Notes under the pieces: model-generated | Database searches by the model: none | Told to the model about the DNA's origin: nothing | Seen by the model: only the letters and a program-made list of their open reading frames with translations | NCBI RefSeq assembly: GCF_000429025.1 | Contig: NZ_AUBB01000027.1 | Span: 1 to 64,000 of the forward strand | DNA: 64,000 bases | Direction of reading: 5' to 3' | Source of the DNA: Actinospineispora spinosispora DSM 44797 | Lineage (GTDB): Bacteria; Actinomycetota; Actinomycetes; Mycobacteriales; Pseudonocardiaceae | Shown: piece by piece, positions 17,265 through 26,073 of the stretch | How the letters are laid out: each line of letters opens with the position of its first letter | Position numbering within the stretch: position 1 is the first letter of the stretch | Made by a program: the position numbers and the translations under genes

Positions 17265-17376
17265 CTTGGCGTGGTCGGGCGGGGTCAACCTGGAACCCTC
17301 GCCCCCGAACCCGTCCAACCAGGAGCGGGTGCGAGGCCGGCGAAGCCGGGGGTTGACGCCGCCCGACCACGCCAAG
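17265..17376. repeat. 112-bp element with 26-bp terminal inverted repeats
   Basis: Terminal arms at 17265-17290 and 17351-17376 are complementary at 25 of 26 positions (left arm begins CTTGGCGTGGTCGGGCGGGG). The 60-bp centre has no open frame. The shape is that of a MITE or a very large hairpin; no target-site duplication is evident. It lies 38 bp from the stop of the next minus-strand gene. Confidence 0.6.
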
Positions 17377-17414
17377 ACACTGACCGGCCAGCGGGGACAC
17401 CCTCTGATCCAGGG

Positions 17415-17807
17415 TCAGCCGCGATAGCCCAACCCCCGGCACAGCCGCGCGTGCGGCATGAACCCGAGATCCCCACGCCGATGCGCGGCCGAGGCCTCCC
17501 GGTGCGAGAGAACCTGAACGATCCGCGCCTGACTTCCGTTGATGATCAGCTCACCGCCGGGTACGGCGACAGGGTGGACCGGGATCAGCTGTCCGGCGGA
17601 GTCGCGGCAGCCGATCACGACTTCGCCGCAGCGTTGGCAACGGCCGTATTCCGGCCGGGTGATGGGCTGGGTGGGGTGTTCCTGTCCTCCTGGCGGTCGC
17701 GTCGGCTGAGGTACCGGGTGGGAATGTTGCGGCGGGGAGCCTTCCCGGTGGGGAGCGGGTGCAGGATGTCGCACCGCGGAACGGGGATTAGCCGCTGCCT
17801 GCATCAA
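17415..17807 (-). CDS. Small putative zinc-binding protein
   Basis: 130 residues: a Pro/His/Arg-rich disordered N-terminus (about 1-50) and a compact C-terminal part with Cys-x2-Cys (RCQRCGEVV), a further Cys six residues on and a late His-x3-Cys (MPHARLCRG), a plausible zinc site. The layout resembles small actinomycete proteins often found in mobile or accessory DNA that carry CxxC...HxxxC. Function unknown. Two adjacent ATG codons at the start; either may be used. Moderately sure that it is real, from codon pattern and the conserved-looking Cys motif. Confidence 0.5.
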   Translation of the reverse strand: MMQAAANPRSAVRHPAPAPHREGSPPQHSHPVPQPTRPPGGQEHPTQPITRPEYGRCQRCGEVVIGCRDSAGQLIPVHPVAVPGGELIINGSQARIVQVLSHREASAAHRRGDLGFMPHARLCRGLGYRG

Positions 17808-18049
17808 AGCCTTCTCGTATCAATCGAGCCGCCTGACGTGACCGGTCCGGCTTGATCCGGTCACGCCCCCCGAGCTCGAAGGAGCGACGTTACCCAGTCG
17901 TGTCGCATCGGAAACGCGACCGAAGAGCGCAATCACGACAAGCGGTCAGCCACACGGGTTGAGTGGTTGCTTTGGTGCGGCGAGTGGAAAGATCGGCCAC
18001 CCCCAGGCGCCTCACCCGTCAAGCGAGAGACGCCGTAGGCTGCCTCGCC

Positions 18050-19072
18050 GTGACCTCCGCACGCGACGCAGCACCCACGCCGACACCCGACGGCGACGCC
18101 CGGCCGATCTGTGTCATCGGGCTCGGACTCATCGGCGGCTCCCTGGTGCGCGCCTCGGTCGCCTCCGGCCGCACGGTGTGGTCGGCGACCGCGTCCGCCT
18201 CGACCGCCTCGGCCGCCCGCGCCGACGGCTACGACGTCGCCCAGAGCACCGACGAGGCACTGGCGAGGGCCGCCGAGGCGGACGCGCTGGTGGTGCTGGC
18301 GACACCGCTGACCGCGATCACCGAGGTGCTGCGCCGGGTCGATGCGATCGCGCCGCGCTGTCGCCTCACGGACGTGGTGAGCGTGCAGGTTGCCATGCGT
18401 GACCTGGTGGAGGAGCACGCCCCGACGACGCGCTACGTCGGCGGCCATCCGATGGCGGGCACCGCCGAGTCCGGCTGGGCCGCCGGGTCGGCGACGTTGT
18501 TCGACGGCGCGAACTGGGTGGTCGAGACCGACGACGGTGTCGACACCGGCGCGGGCAGCGTGTGGGCCGACGTCGCCGAGCTCGCCTGGGCGTGCGGCTC
18601 GCGGGTCGTCCCGGCCGGTTCCGAAGAGCACGACGCGGCGGTGGCGAGGATTTCGCACCTGCCGCACATCCTGGCCGCCGTGCTCGCGGCCGTCGCCGCC
18701 TCGGACGTCACCCACCCCGGGCGGGGCTTCGGCGTGGACCTCGGCGGTCTGCCCCTGACGCTGGCCGCCGGGTCCTTCGCCGACGGCACCCGGGTCATGG
18801 ACACCCGGCCCGAGCTCGTCGTGGCCATGTGCGAGGGCAACCGGTCGGCGCTGCTGGCCGCCGTGGACGACGCACTGGGCCGGCTCGGTGCCGCGCGCGG
18901 CTCACTCGCCTCGACCGGTGGCCTCGCCGCCACGGTGAACGCCGGTCACACCGGGCGGCAGCACTGGCAGTCCGCGCGCACCGCGCCCGAGGTCCGCATC
19001 CCGACCGGCCTCAAGCCCGCCGAGCTGCGCGACCTCGGCCGCGAGGGCAAGGTCCTCACCGGCTGGTCGTGA
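18050..19072 (+). CDS. tyrA: Prephenate dehydrogenase
   Basis: 340 residues. N-terminal Rossmann domain with GLGLIGGSLVRAS (GxGxxG) near residues 22-34, and the prephenate-site motif GGHPMAGTAESGW with its catalytic His; a helical dimerisation domain follows (SEEHDAAVARISHLPHILAA). Oxidises prephenate to 4-hydroxyphenylpyruvate for tyrosine synthesis. GTG 18050 is chosen from domain spacing; an upstream ATG at 17963 is in non-coding-like sequence. The TGA stop is part of the palindrome at 19067-19110. Confidence 0.9.
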   Translation: MTSARDAAPTPTPDGDARPICVIGLGLIGGSLVRASVASGRTVWSATASASTASAARADGYDVAQSTDEALARAAEADALVVLATPLTAITEVLRRVDAIAPRCRLTDVVSVQVAMRDLVEEHAPTTRYVGGHPMAGTAESGWAAGSATLFDGANWVVETDDGVDTGAGSVWADVAELAWACGSRVVPAGSEEHDAAVARISHLPHILAAVLAAVAASDVTHPGRGFGVDLGGLPLTLAAGSFADGTRVMDTRPELVVAMCEGNRSALLAAVDDALGRLGAARGSLASTGGLAATVNAGHTGRQHWQSARTAPEVRIPTGLKPAELRDLGREGKVLTGWS

Positions 19073-19110
19073 GTGTTGAGTGTGGCTATCACCACACTCA
19101 ACACTCACGA
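19067..19110. repeat. CGTGAGTG palindrome supplying both convergent stop codons
   Basis: Perfect 19-bp arms TCGTGAGTGTTGAGTGTGG (19067-19085) and its complement (19092-19110) with a 6-nt loop. The TGA of tyrA is bases 19070-19072 in the left arm; the TGA of the minus-strand glycolipid-binding gene is bases 19107-19105 in the right arm. It should act as a terminator for both genes. Confidence 0.85.
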
Positions 19111-19677
19111 GACGCGGGTGGCCAGGTCCGGGTACTCGACGACCATGCCGTCGCCGTCGACCGTGATGTCCTTCGAGAAGTCGTTCGAGCTGAAGTTGAT
19201 CGTCGACCGGCTGCCCGACGTGGACAGCGTGCGGTAACGCTGGCTGACCAGCACCACCTCGAGCGTCGGCAACGTCACGAAGACCATCGGCAACACCTGG
19301 TCACCGGACTGGCGGTGCAGACCGAGGCGCCGAATGGGCAACGCGTTGAACAGCGGGGAGAACTTCAGGTCGACGTCCACCGCACCGTCGAACTCGGCAC
19401 GCGAACCGCCACCACCCGCCGAACCGGTGTCCAGCAGCCAGTAGCCGTCCTCGGTGTGGTTGAGCGTCAGGTTGCGTTCCCGCTCAGCGGTCGCGCTAGT
19501 GACCGACAGCCGGGACAGCACCCCGGCCTCGTCCACGAAGAGCCGGTACGACGCGGTGAACGCAGGGGTGTCCCGCGTTGCGCGCACCATCCGGCCCAGC
19601 GCCCTTAAGCCGGTACCGCCGAGCAGTACCCGCACGCTCTCCAGCGCGCACCCGTTCTCGCCCTGCCAGGTGAACAT
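19105..19677 (-). CDS. Putative glycolipid-binding protein (PF06475-like)
   Basis: 190 residues, no signal peptide. It begins MFTWQGENGCALESVRV and contains RLFVDEAGVLSRLSV, GYWLLDTG, EFDGAVDVDLKFSPLFNALP and IRRLGL, the order seen in the DUF1089/putative glycolipid-binding family, a beta-rich fold. The biochemical role of the family is poorly known. ATG 19677 has GGTGA five bases upstream and matches the family's start; GTG 19686 and TTG 19695 are alternatives. Stop codon lies inside the shared palindrome. Confidence 0.75.
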   Translation of the reverse strand: MFTWQGENGCALESVRVLLGGTGLRALGRMVRATRDTPAFTASYRLFVDEAGVLSRLSVTSATAERERNLTLNHTEDGYWLLDTGSAGGGGSRAEFDGAVDVDLKFSPLFNALPIRRLGLHRQSGDQVLPMVFVTLPTLEVVLVSQRYRTLSTSGSRSTINFSSNDFSKDITVDGDGMVVEYPDLATRVS

Positions 19678-19758
19678 CGAGGTCACCGGCGTCAAGATAG
19701 CCGTAAGGCGGCGAGTGGACCGGCTAGGGGATCACTCGCCGCCTCATCGGCGCATGTG

Positions 19759-19956
19759 TCAGGCTGGTTCCGGCCTGTTCTCGCTGCCGCCGAAGTCGTA
19801 GTTCTGGCCCATCTCGACGACCTTGTCGATCTGCGCGTCGTGACCTTCGAACTTGCTCTTGGCGAACTCGCCCGCCTTCTCCAGTGCCTGGTCAACCTTG
19901 TCGTCGTGCTCGCCGAGCATCTCCTTGGCCTTGCCGGCCAACGATCCGAAGTCCAT
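19759..19956 (-). CDS. Small MT0933-like antitoxin family protein
   Basis: 65 residues: MDFGSLAGKAKEMLGEHDDK, then VDQALEKAGEFAKSKF, the pattern of the actinobacterial MT0933/Rv0909-type antitoxin family (PF14013), a short amphipathic helical protein. No toxin gene is adjacent, so in this genome it may be a solo stress-type protein rather than an antitoxin. ATG 19956 has GAGAGGA upstream. The 46-bp gap to the next gene downstream of the ligase leaves it on its own promoter or in a short unit with it. Confidence 0.75.
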   Translation of the reverse strand: MDFGSLAGKAKEMLGEHDDKVDQALEKAGEFAKSKFEGHDAQIDKVVEMGQNYDFGGSENRPEPA

Positions 19957-20002
19957 TCCGGGTCCTCTCCCCAGCAACAATCGAACCGCTGAATAATGCC
20001 AG

Positions 20003-20917
20003 CTACCGGTCGGTGCGCAATCGTGACAACACGGGAAGTCTCAGGCGGTGCCCTTCGGTCCATCCGCTGTGCGCGACCTCCACCATCAGGGTCGGTTCGC
20101 ACCAGCGGGCGCCCAGCCGGTCCTCCCGGGGGAGGTCGTCGAGGAACGGCGACTCGTCCGACGGCCGCAGCGCCGCGCGGAGCGCCCGCTGGGTCTTCTC
20201 GCCCGCGACACCCGAGCCGACCCGGCCGGCGAACCGCAACCGTCCCGAACCGTCCGGATCGGGCACTCCCAGCAGCAGGCCGCCGATGCGCGACGGGTTG
20301 GTTCGCTCCGGTCGCCACGCGCCGACCAGACAGTCCTGGGTCTTGCGGTGCGGCACCTTCACCCAGCTCTGCGCGCGCTGTCCCGGCCGGTACACCGAGT
20401 CGCGACGCTTCGCCACGACGCCTTCCAGTCCCTGCGCCGCCGTTGCGGCCAGCAGCGCAGGCCCGTCGTCGTAGACCGGGGAGAGCTGCACCTGGTTCAC
20501 CGGGCCGAAGTCGAGCCGCTCGAGCGTCGCGCGGCGTTCGGACAGCGGCCGTTCCAGCAGCGGGACGCCGTAGAGGCGCAGGACGTCGAACACCATGAAG
20601 ATCACCGGCCGCGCCGCGACCTCGGCCGGCGAGGGGATCCGGTGGAACCGGTCGGCCAGCGTGGCGAACGAGGGCACCCCACCGGACAACGCGACGACCT
20701 CACCATCCAGCAACACATCCGGGGCGAGCTCGGTCAGGCCGGCCAGCTCGGGGAAGTGCCGGGTCATGTCGCGGTCGGTGCGACTGGCGAGCTTCATCGC
20801 CACCTGGTCGTTCGCGGTGCTCACGTCGGCGAGCAGCCGCATGCCGTCCCATTTGACCTCGAACGACCAGTCCGGGCCGGTCGGAAGGGCGCCAGGGGTG
20901 GCGAGCATGGGGTCCAC
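20003..20917 (-). CDS. ATP-dependent DNA ligase (LigC/LigD ligase-domain type)
   Basis: 304 residues: adenylation domain with the catalytic Lys in EVKWDGMR (motif I), LDGEVVAL (motif III), FMVFDVL (IIIa), GLEGVVAKRRDS (IV) and SWVKVPHRKT (V), followed by an OB-fold domain with RVGSGV. Only the ligase part is present; no polymerase or nuclease domain as in full-length LigD. GTG 20917 is three codons before an ATG. Divergent from ku with 42 bp between, so it is very probably part of non-homologous end joining. Confidence 0.9.
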   Translation of the reverse strand: MDPMLATPGALPTGPDWSFEVKWDGMRLLADVSTANDQVAMKLASRTDRDMTRHFPELAGLTELAPDVLLDGEVVALSGGVPSFATLADRFHRIPSPAEVAARPVIFMVFDVLRLYGVPLLERPLSERRATLERLDFGPVNQVQLSPVYDDGPALLAATAAQGLEGVVAKRRDSVYRPGQRAQSWVKVPHRKTQDCLVGAWRPERTNPSRIGGLLLGVPDPDGSGRLRFAGRVGSGVAGEKTQRALRAALRPSDESPFLDDLPREDRLGARWCEPTLMVEVAHSGWTEGHRLRLPVLSRLRTDR

Positions 20918-20959
20918 GGCCTCATGCTGTCAGGTAACCAACGCGGGGAGGGAGACACC

Positions 20960-21898
20960 ATGCGCGCGATGTGGAGCGGCGCGGTGTCGTTCGGTCTGGT
21001 CAGCGTGTCGGTGAAGATGTACTCGGCGACGGAGAACCACGACATCCGGTTCCATCAGGTGCACGGCGCCGACGGCGGCCGCATCCGGTACAAGCGGACC
21101 TGCACGGTGTGCGGCAACGAGGTCGAGTACGCCGACATCGTCAAGGGCTACGAGACCGAGGACGGCGAGCTGATCACGCTCGACGAGGCCGACCTGGAGG
21201 CGCTGCCCGCCGCGAGCGGCAACCGGGAGATCGACGTCGTCGAGTTCGTGCCCTCCGACCAGGTCGACCCGCTGCTGCTGGACCGCAGCTACTACCTGGA
21301 ACCGGAGACGAAGGCCGTCAAGCCGTACATCCTGCTGCGGGAGGCGCTGCGCGAGACCGACCGGATGGCGCTGGTGAAGGTCGCGATCCGGACCAGGGAG
21401 ACGTTGGCGCTGCTGCGCGTGCGTGACCGCACGATCGTGCTGCAGACCATGCTGTGGCCCGACGAGGTGCGTACCCCGTCGTTCGACATTCTCGACACCG
21501 AGGTCGAGCTGCGGCCGCAGGAGACGGCGATGGCGGCGTCGCTGGTGGACAGCCTCGGCGCCGACTTCGACCCGACCCGGTTCGACGACGAGTACCGCGA
21601 TGCCATGGTCGAGATGATCGAGCGCAAGCGCTCGTCCGGTGACACGCGTGAGGCCCCGGAGCCCGCCGCCGCTGGTGCGAGCGGGGCGGACGGTATGACG
21701 GACCTGCTCACCGCGTTGCAGCGCAGTGTCGAGGCGGCGAAGGCCGGAGCGTCTCCCGAGGTGCCCGCGCAGCGTTCGAGCTCGCCGGAGGACACGCCGT
21801 CCGAGCCCGAGCCGTCGGCGAAACCGAAGCCGAAGGCCAAGGCGGCGAGCAAGTCCGCAACGAAGACACCGGCGAAGCGGACGCGCCGCACGGCGTAG
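20960..21898 (+). CDS. ku: Ku DNA end-binding protein
   Basis: 312 residues. The Ku core (about 1-250) begins MRAMWSGAVSFGLVSVSVKM and includes FHQVHGADGGRIRYKRTCTV and the VCGNEV segment, all typical of bacterial Ku homodimers. The C-terminal 60 residues are rich in Ser, Pro, Ala and especially Lys (PKPKAKAASKSATKTPAKRT), the basic tail found in actinomycete Ku that aids DNA threading. GGGAGGGAG lies before ATG 20960. Divergent from the DNA ligase gene; together they supply end joining. Confidence 0.94.
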   Translation: MRAMWSGAVSFGLVSVSVKMYSATENHDIRFHQVHGADGGRIRYKRTCTVCGNEVEYADIVKGYETEDGELITLDEADLEALPAASGNREIDVVEFVPSDQVDPLLLDRSYYLEPETKAVKPYILLREALRETDRMALVKVAIRTRETLALLRVRDRTIVLQTMLWPDEVRTPSFDILDTEVELRPQETAMAASLVDSLGADFDPTRFDDEYRDAMVEMIERKRSSGDTREAPEPAAAGASGADGMTDLLTALQRSVEAAKAGASPEVPAQRSSSPEDTPSEPEPSAKPKPKAKAASKSATKTPAKRTRRTA

Positions 21899-22022
21899 CC
21901 CCACCCACCCGCGAGTCGGGCGCGTCAGCACCACGAGTCGGGAATCTTGGTGCAAGTGGTCTGGCGGAACCGTGCGGCGTTGGCCCTCCAGCCGGAGATC
22001 GTCTCGTCCTACCCTCCGGCGG

Positions 22023-22796
22023 GTGAGCACTCTGACCGAGCGCGCCGAACGGCTGCGCGCACTGCACCAGCCCGGTAAGCCTCTCGTACTGGCCAACGCC
22101 TGGGACCCGGTGACGGCCGCTGCCGTGGTCGACGCCGGTTTCGAGGTCGTGGCCACCACCAGTCACGCGGTCGCCGCGACGCTCGGCCATGCCGACGGCG
22201 GGCACACTCCGCCGGAAGAGATGTTCGCTGCGATCAGCCGCATCGCGGCGGTCGCGGGCGATCTGCCGGTGACGGCCGACATCGAAGCCGGCTACGGGCT
22301 GGACCCGAAGGACATCGTCGCCGAGCTGCTCGCGGCGGGGGCGGTCGGCTGCAACCTCGAGGACTCCGACGCCGCCGTCCGGAAGGTCGTCGACGTCGAG
22401 CAGCAGGCGGACCGGCTGGCTGCGGTGCGCGCGGCCGCCGATGCCGCCGGTGTACCGATCGTGATCAACGCGCGGGTGGACGTGATGCTGCCCGGTTACG
22501 GTCCGAGCGACGACCCCGCCGAGCTGCTCGCCGACGCGATCGCGCGGGGGCGGCGCTATCGGGAGGCGGGCGCGGACTGCGTGTTCCCCATCCCGATCTC
22601 GGACCCGGCGACGATCCGCGCGCTGGTCGAGGGCATCGGCGGAGCGGTCAACATGATGATGTTCCCCGGGGTGCCGAGCGTCGCGGAGCTGGCCGATCTC
22701 GGTGTCGCCCGGGTCTCCTACGGCGCGCTGCTGCACCACGAGCTGATGACGGCGCACCGCGCACGTCTGACGGAGATCGCTCCTCGGCGTCCCTGA
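22023..22796 (+). CDS. Isocitrate lyase / PEP mutase superfamily protein
   Basis: 257-residue TIM-barrel enzyme. Recognised by LANAWDPVTAAAV at the start, the Mg-binding TADIEAGYG, GCNLEDSD and INARVDV, the order seen in the PEP-mutase/2-methylisocitrate lyase/oxaloacetate decarboxylase group. The KKCGH lyase motif of true isocitrate lyases is absent, so it is not aceA; C-C bond cleavage or P-C bond formation are both possible. GTG 22023 was chosen from the family start. Followed by a long repeat-filled gap. Confidence 0.82.
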   Translation: MSTLTERAERLRALHQPGKPLVLANAWDPVTAAAVVDAGFEVVATTSHAVAATLGHADGGHTPPEEMFAAISRIAAVAGDLPVTADIEAGYGLDPKDIVAELLAAGAVGCNLEDSDAAVRKVVDVEQQADRLAAVRAAADAAGVPIVINARVDVMLPGYGPSDDPAELLADAIARGRRYREAGADCVFPIPISDPATIRALVEGIGGAVNMMMFPGVPSVAELADLGVARVSYGALLHHELMTAHRARLTEIAPRRP

Positions 22797-22886
22797 TCCC
22801 GAGGGAGCACCGGGCCTCAGGCCGTCCACCCGGACCGCGCACGGTCCACTCACCCCGCGCACCGTCCGGCGACACCGCGCGCCGCG

Positions 22887-23160
22887 CACACCGCGCGGTG
22901 TGGACGTCAGGTGCGCGGCGTGGGCGCCAAGTGCGCGCCGTGGGCGCCAGGTGCGCGCCGTGGGCGCCAGGTGCGCGGTGTGAGCGCCAGGTGCGCGGTG
23001 TGAGCGCCAGGTGCGCGGTGTGAGCGCTAGGTGCGCGGTGTGGCGTCCAGCCGCGTATCTGGCGCAGCCACAGGCCCGGCGACCTCAGCCCGGCCGGCGC
23101 GGCGAGGGTGGACGCCAGCAGGGCGACACCGCGCACGTCGCGTCCACACCGCGCGGTGTG
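22887..23160. repeat. 20-bp tandem repeats bracketed by identical palindromes
   Basis: Eight tandem 20-bp units run from 22891 to 23050; consensus GTGCGCGGTGTGAGCGCCAG, with units 1-4 (GGCGTGGG type) differing from units 5-7 by a few bases. Two identical 16-bp palindromes CACACCGCGCGGTGTG stand at 22887-22902 and 23145-23160, with GGACGTC and GCGTCC in inverted order next to them. The whole 453-bp gap between convergent genes (22797-23249) is non-coding and built of GCGCGGTGTG words. Confidence 0.8.
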
Positions 23161-23249
23161 CACCGTGCGCGGTGTGACTGCGAGATGCGCGGTGTCACGG
23201 CTCAGGCCGACCAGCGGCGGGGTGGCGAGGCCGGGGTGCGTTGGCCTGG

Positions 23250-24614
23250 TCAGCGGGGGCGCCAGGTGCCGGGGTCGGCGCCGTAGGCGATGCGGAGCGG
23301 GGGCCAGGCGAGTGGGGTGCCGTCCAGGGAACCCGGGGGCGTGACCGTCGTGACGTCGCCGTCTTCCCCGGGCAGGGTGGTCAGCCAGTCTCCTTCGGAT
23401 CGCTCCCCCTCGGGGCGGGACGTCGCCGGTTGGCCGAGCAACCAGTGTGCCGTGCGCGCCAGGGAGAGCTCACGCAGCTGGGTGCCGCCGTGCACGGACT
23501 GTTCGCGGAGCGCGGTGAGGGCCGCGGCCGCGCACAGGTAGCCGGTGCCGTGGTCGAGCAGCTGGCACGGCAGTGCGCCGGGGCGCAGGCCGTCGGGGGA
23601 TTCGCGCACCGCGATGCCGGTGGCGACCTGCACGATGCTGTCGAAACCGCGACGGTCGCCCCACGGTCCCTCGCTGCCCCAGGCCGACAGCGACACCACG
23701 ACCAGCCCGGGGTGACGCTCGGCGAGCGCGTGGCCGTCCAGTCCGAACCGGCTGAGCGCCCCGGGGCGGTAGCCGTGGACCAGCACGTCGGCGCCGTCGA
23801 GGAGCTCGTGCAGGTGGCGCTCGCCTTCCGGGGTCGTGGCGTCGAGGAGGGCGCTGCGTTTGCCGGGCAGTCCGTCGTAGCGATGGATGGGCAGCTCGGG
23901 GCGGTGCGGTGGGTCGAGCCGTAGGACGTCCGCGCCGAGCGCCCCCAGGTAGCGGGTGCACACCGGGCCGGCGATCACCCTGGTCAGATCGAGTACCCGC
24001 ACACCGGAGGCCGGCAACGGGCCGGGTCGCCGCCCTCGCGGTGCGCCGGGAGCGAGCCGCGTCGCGGTGATCAATGGCTGGGTGGCGACGACCCGGCCGT
24101 GCGGGTGCACCGACCACTGCTCGGGGGTGCGCATCGCCACGGCGATCCCGCCCGCCTCGACGACACGGTTCTCGACATCGGCCGAGGTGCTCGCCGCGAT
24201 GGCCGCCGCCACGTCGTCGTCGCCGGTGACGCCCAGCGCGGTGAGCAGCGCGTCGCGGTGCCACGGGTAGTTGGCGTGGGTGCGGACCCAGCCGTCGGCG
24301 GTGTCCCAGAACCTGGACAGCGGCGCGAACCCCGGGCCGACCGGCGCGCCGTCGACCCGCAGACGACCCTCGCTGCGCACGGCGGTGGCGAGGTGCGCGG
24401 CATCCACTGCCGCGGCCCGGTGCCCTCCCGCCTGGGCGGCCGCGAGCAACGCCGCCCCGACGCAGGCCACCGCGGTGTCCGCGACCGGCAGGGCCGAGGG
24501 CAACGCGGCGTGCGGCGAGGGGCCGTTCAGAGAGAACCGGGCTGGCATCTCGGCGTCGCCGGACACCGCTCGCCAGGCATCGGCGAGCAGTCCCGGCCAC
24601 GATTCGGCGGTCAT
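23250..24614 (-). CDS. CoA-transferase family III (CaiB/BaiF) protein
   Basis: 454 residues, longer at the N-terminus than simple CaiB enzymes: about 200 residues of divergent sequence (a degenerate first lobe) and then a typical CaiB core starting VRVLDLTRVIAGPVCTRYLG and continuing LGADVLRLDPP, GKRSALLD, VLVHGYRPGALSRFGLDGHA, SAWGSEGPWGDRRGFDSIVQ with the catalytic Asp. Moves CoA between carboxylic acids; substrate unknown. Starts at ATG 24614, 39 bp after the minus-strand-oriented LCP gene's stop is not shared, so it may be co-transcribed from upstream. Confidence 0.8.
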   Translation of the reverse strand: MTAESWPGLLADAWRAVSGDAEMPARFSLNGPSPHAALPSALPVADTAVACVGAALLAAAQAGGHRAAAVDAAHLATAVRSEGRLRVDGAPVGPGFAPLSRFWDTADGWVRTHANYPWHRDALLTALGVTGDDDVAAAIAASTSADVENRVVEAGGIAVAMRTPEQWSVHPHGRVVATQPLITATRLAPGAPRGRRPGPLPASGVRVLDLTRVIAGPVCTRYLGALGADVLRLDPPHRPELPIHRYDGLPGKRSALLDATTPEGERHLHELLDGADVLVHGYRPGALSRFGLDGHALAERHPGLVVVSLSAWGSEGPWGDRRGFDSIVQVATGIAVRESPDGLRPGALPCQLLDHGTGYLCAAAALTALREQSVHGGTQLRELSLARTAHWLLGQPATSRPEGERSEGDWLTTLPGEDGDVTTVTPPGSLDGTPLAWPPLRIAYGADPGTWRPR

Positions 24615-24653
24615 GCCCTCGATCCTGACACCGTTGACCCGAGCCGGGAGCGG

Positions 24654-25940
24654 TCAGTTCTCAGCGGACTTCGGGATCGCCTCGTCGTTGGCCAGCGCGG
24701 TGAAGAACTGCTTGGCCTTCGTCGTGTCCCAGCGCACCACCGACGAGCCGCCGGAGGTACCGAGGCTGCCGATCGGGACCGTGGTCGTCTTGCCGTCAGG
24801 GCCGGACAGCTGGCGCATGGCCAGGGCCAGCCAGGCGAGGTTCCACACGTGGTCCTCGGTGCCGACGGTGAGCGCGCCCGGGATGGACTGCACGAGCGGC
24901 ACCAGGCGGAACGGGTTGACCAGCGTCGCTGGGCTCAGGACCCTGGCCATCAGCGCGGACAGGAACTCGCGCTGGTGCTGCATCCGGTCCAGGTCGGCGC
25001 GCGGTGTCGCGCGGGTGCGCACGTAGCCGAGCGCGGTCTGCCCGTCCAGCTCCTGGCAGCCCGCCTTGACGTTCAGCCCGGCCTTCGGGTCCTTCATCGC
25101 GGACGGGATGCACATGTCGACCCCGCCGACCGCGTCCACGACACCGACGAACCCGCCGAAGCCGATCTCGGCGTAGTGGTCGATCCGCAGGCCTGTCGCC
25201 TGCTCGACGGTCTTGACCAGCAGTTTCGACCCGCCGAACGCGTACGCGGCGTTCAGCTTGTTGCGGCCGTGGCCGGGGATCGAGAGGAACGAGTCGCGGG
25301 GCAGCGAGACGAGCGTGGTGCCCGCGCTGCCGGTGTGCAGGAGCATGATCGTGTCGGTGCGCTGACCGGCGGCGTTCCCGGTGGTCAGCTGCTGTTCCTG
25401 CTGCTCGGTCAGGTCGGCGCGGCTGTCCGAGCCGACGATCAGCCAGTTCGTCCCCGAGCTCTCCGGCCTGCCCTGGTAGTCGGACTGAGCGGCGGTGCGG
25501 GTCAGCCTCGTGTCGAGGTAGCCGCCGATTCCGATGACCGCCACCAGCAGCACCAGCAGGGCGATGAACAGCCGCCTGCCCCAGTTCGGCCGGGGCCGGG
25601 GCGGTGCGGGCGGTCGGCCTGCCGGGCGGGCCGCCGGGTCGGGCATGACGGCGGTGCGTCTCGGTGGCTGGCGACCGTACTGGCCACCGGGCGGGGGCGC
25701 CCCGTACGGGGCCGGGGGCGGCGGCGGTTGCGGAGGGCGTCCGGTCAGCCCGTTGCGCCGGTAGTTCCCCGGCTGCCTCGGACGGCCCGGAGGCGGCGGC
25801 CGGCCGGACAGCGGCGGGCGCGGCGGTGGCCCGCCCCGGCCGGGCGGCGGGACCGAGCTGCCCGAACGTGGCCTGCCCCACGACCCCTTGTCCCGGTCGC
25901 GTGCCCAGTCCACCGCGTCAACCCCGCCTTCCCACGTCAT
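24654..25940 (-). CDS. LytR-CpsA-Psr (LCP) family glycopolymer ligase
   Basis: 428 residues. A long Pro/Arg/Gly-rich cytoplasmic region (1-120) is followed by one membrane helix (about 124-143, LFIALLVLLVAVIGIGGY) and an extracellular LCP domain: GSDSRAD, RTDTIMLLH, SLPRDSF, NKLNAAYAFGG, GVDMCI, and YVRTRATPRADLDRMQHQRE. LCP enzymes attach teichoic-acid-like polymers or arabinogalactan to peptidoglycan. The proline-rich N-terminus is typical of actinomycete members. Could form a transcription unit with the CoA-transferase gene 39 bp downstream. Confidence 0.9.
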   Translation of the reverse strand: MTWEGGVDAVDWARDRDKGSWGRPRSGSSVPPPGRGGPPPRPPLSGRPPPPGRPRQPGNYRRNGLTGRPPQPPPPPAPYGAPPPGGQYGRQPPRRTAVMPDPAARPAGRPPAPPRPRPNWGRRLFIALLVLLVAVIGIGGYLDTRLTRTAAQSDYQGRPESSGTNWLIVGSDSRADLTEQQEQQLTTGNAAGQRTDTIMLLHTGSAGTTLVSLPRDSFLSIPGHGRNKLNAAYAFGGSKLLVKTVEQATGLRIDHYAEIGFGGFVGVVDAVGGVDMCIPSAMKDPKAGLNVKAGCQELDGQTALGYVRTRATPRADLDRMQHQREFLSALMARVLSPATLVNPFRLVPLVQSIPGALTVGTEDHVWNLAWLALAMRQLSGPDGKTTTVPIGSLGTSGGSSVVRWDTTKAKQFFTALANDEAIPKSAEN

Positions 25941-26073
25941 CGCCCGGCCGATCCCACCGGGTCGATGTCACCCGGTTCGGCCGCCCGCCACGATACGCAT
26001 TGTCGCCATCCGCCCTCGCGCGCCGCTTTCTCTTTGCGAGACGTAGTGGACGCCGTTACGGATCCATGAATCT

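Noticed and set aside
22891-23050. CRISPR array
   Set aside because: The 20-bp units are directly contiguous, with no unique spacers and no cas genes.
24099-26069. 656-codon plus-strand open frame
   Set aside because: Lies opposite the CoA-transferase and LCP genes, both with clear family motifs; no ribosome site or domain on the plus strand.
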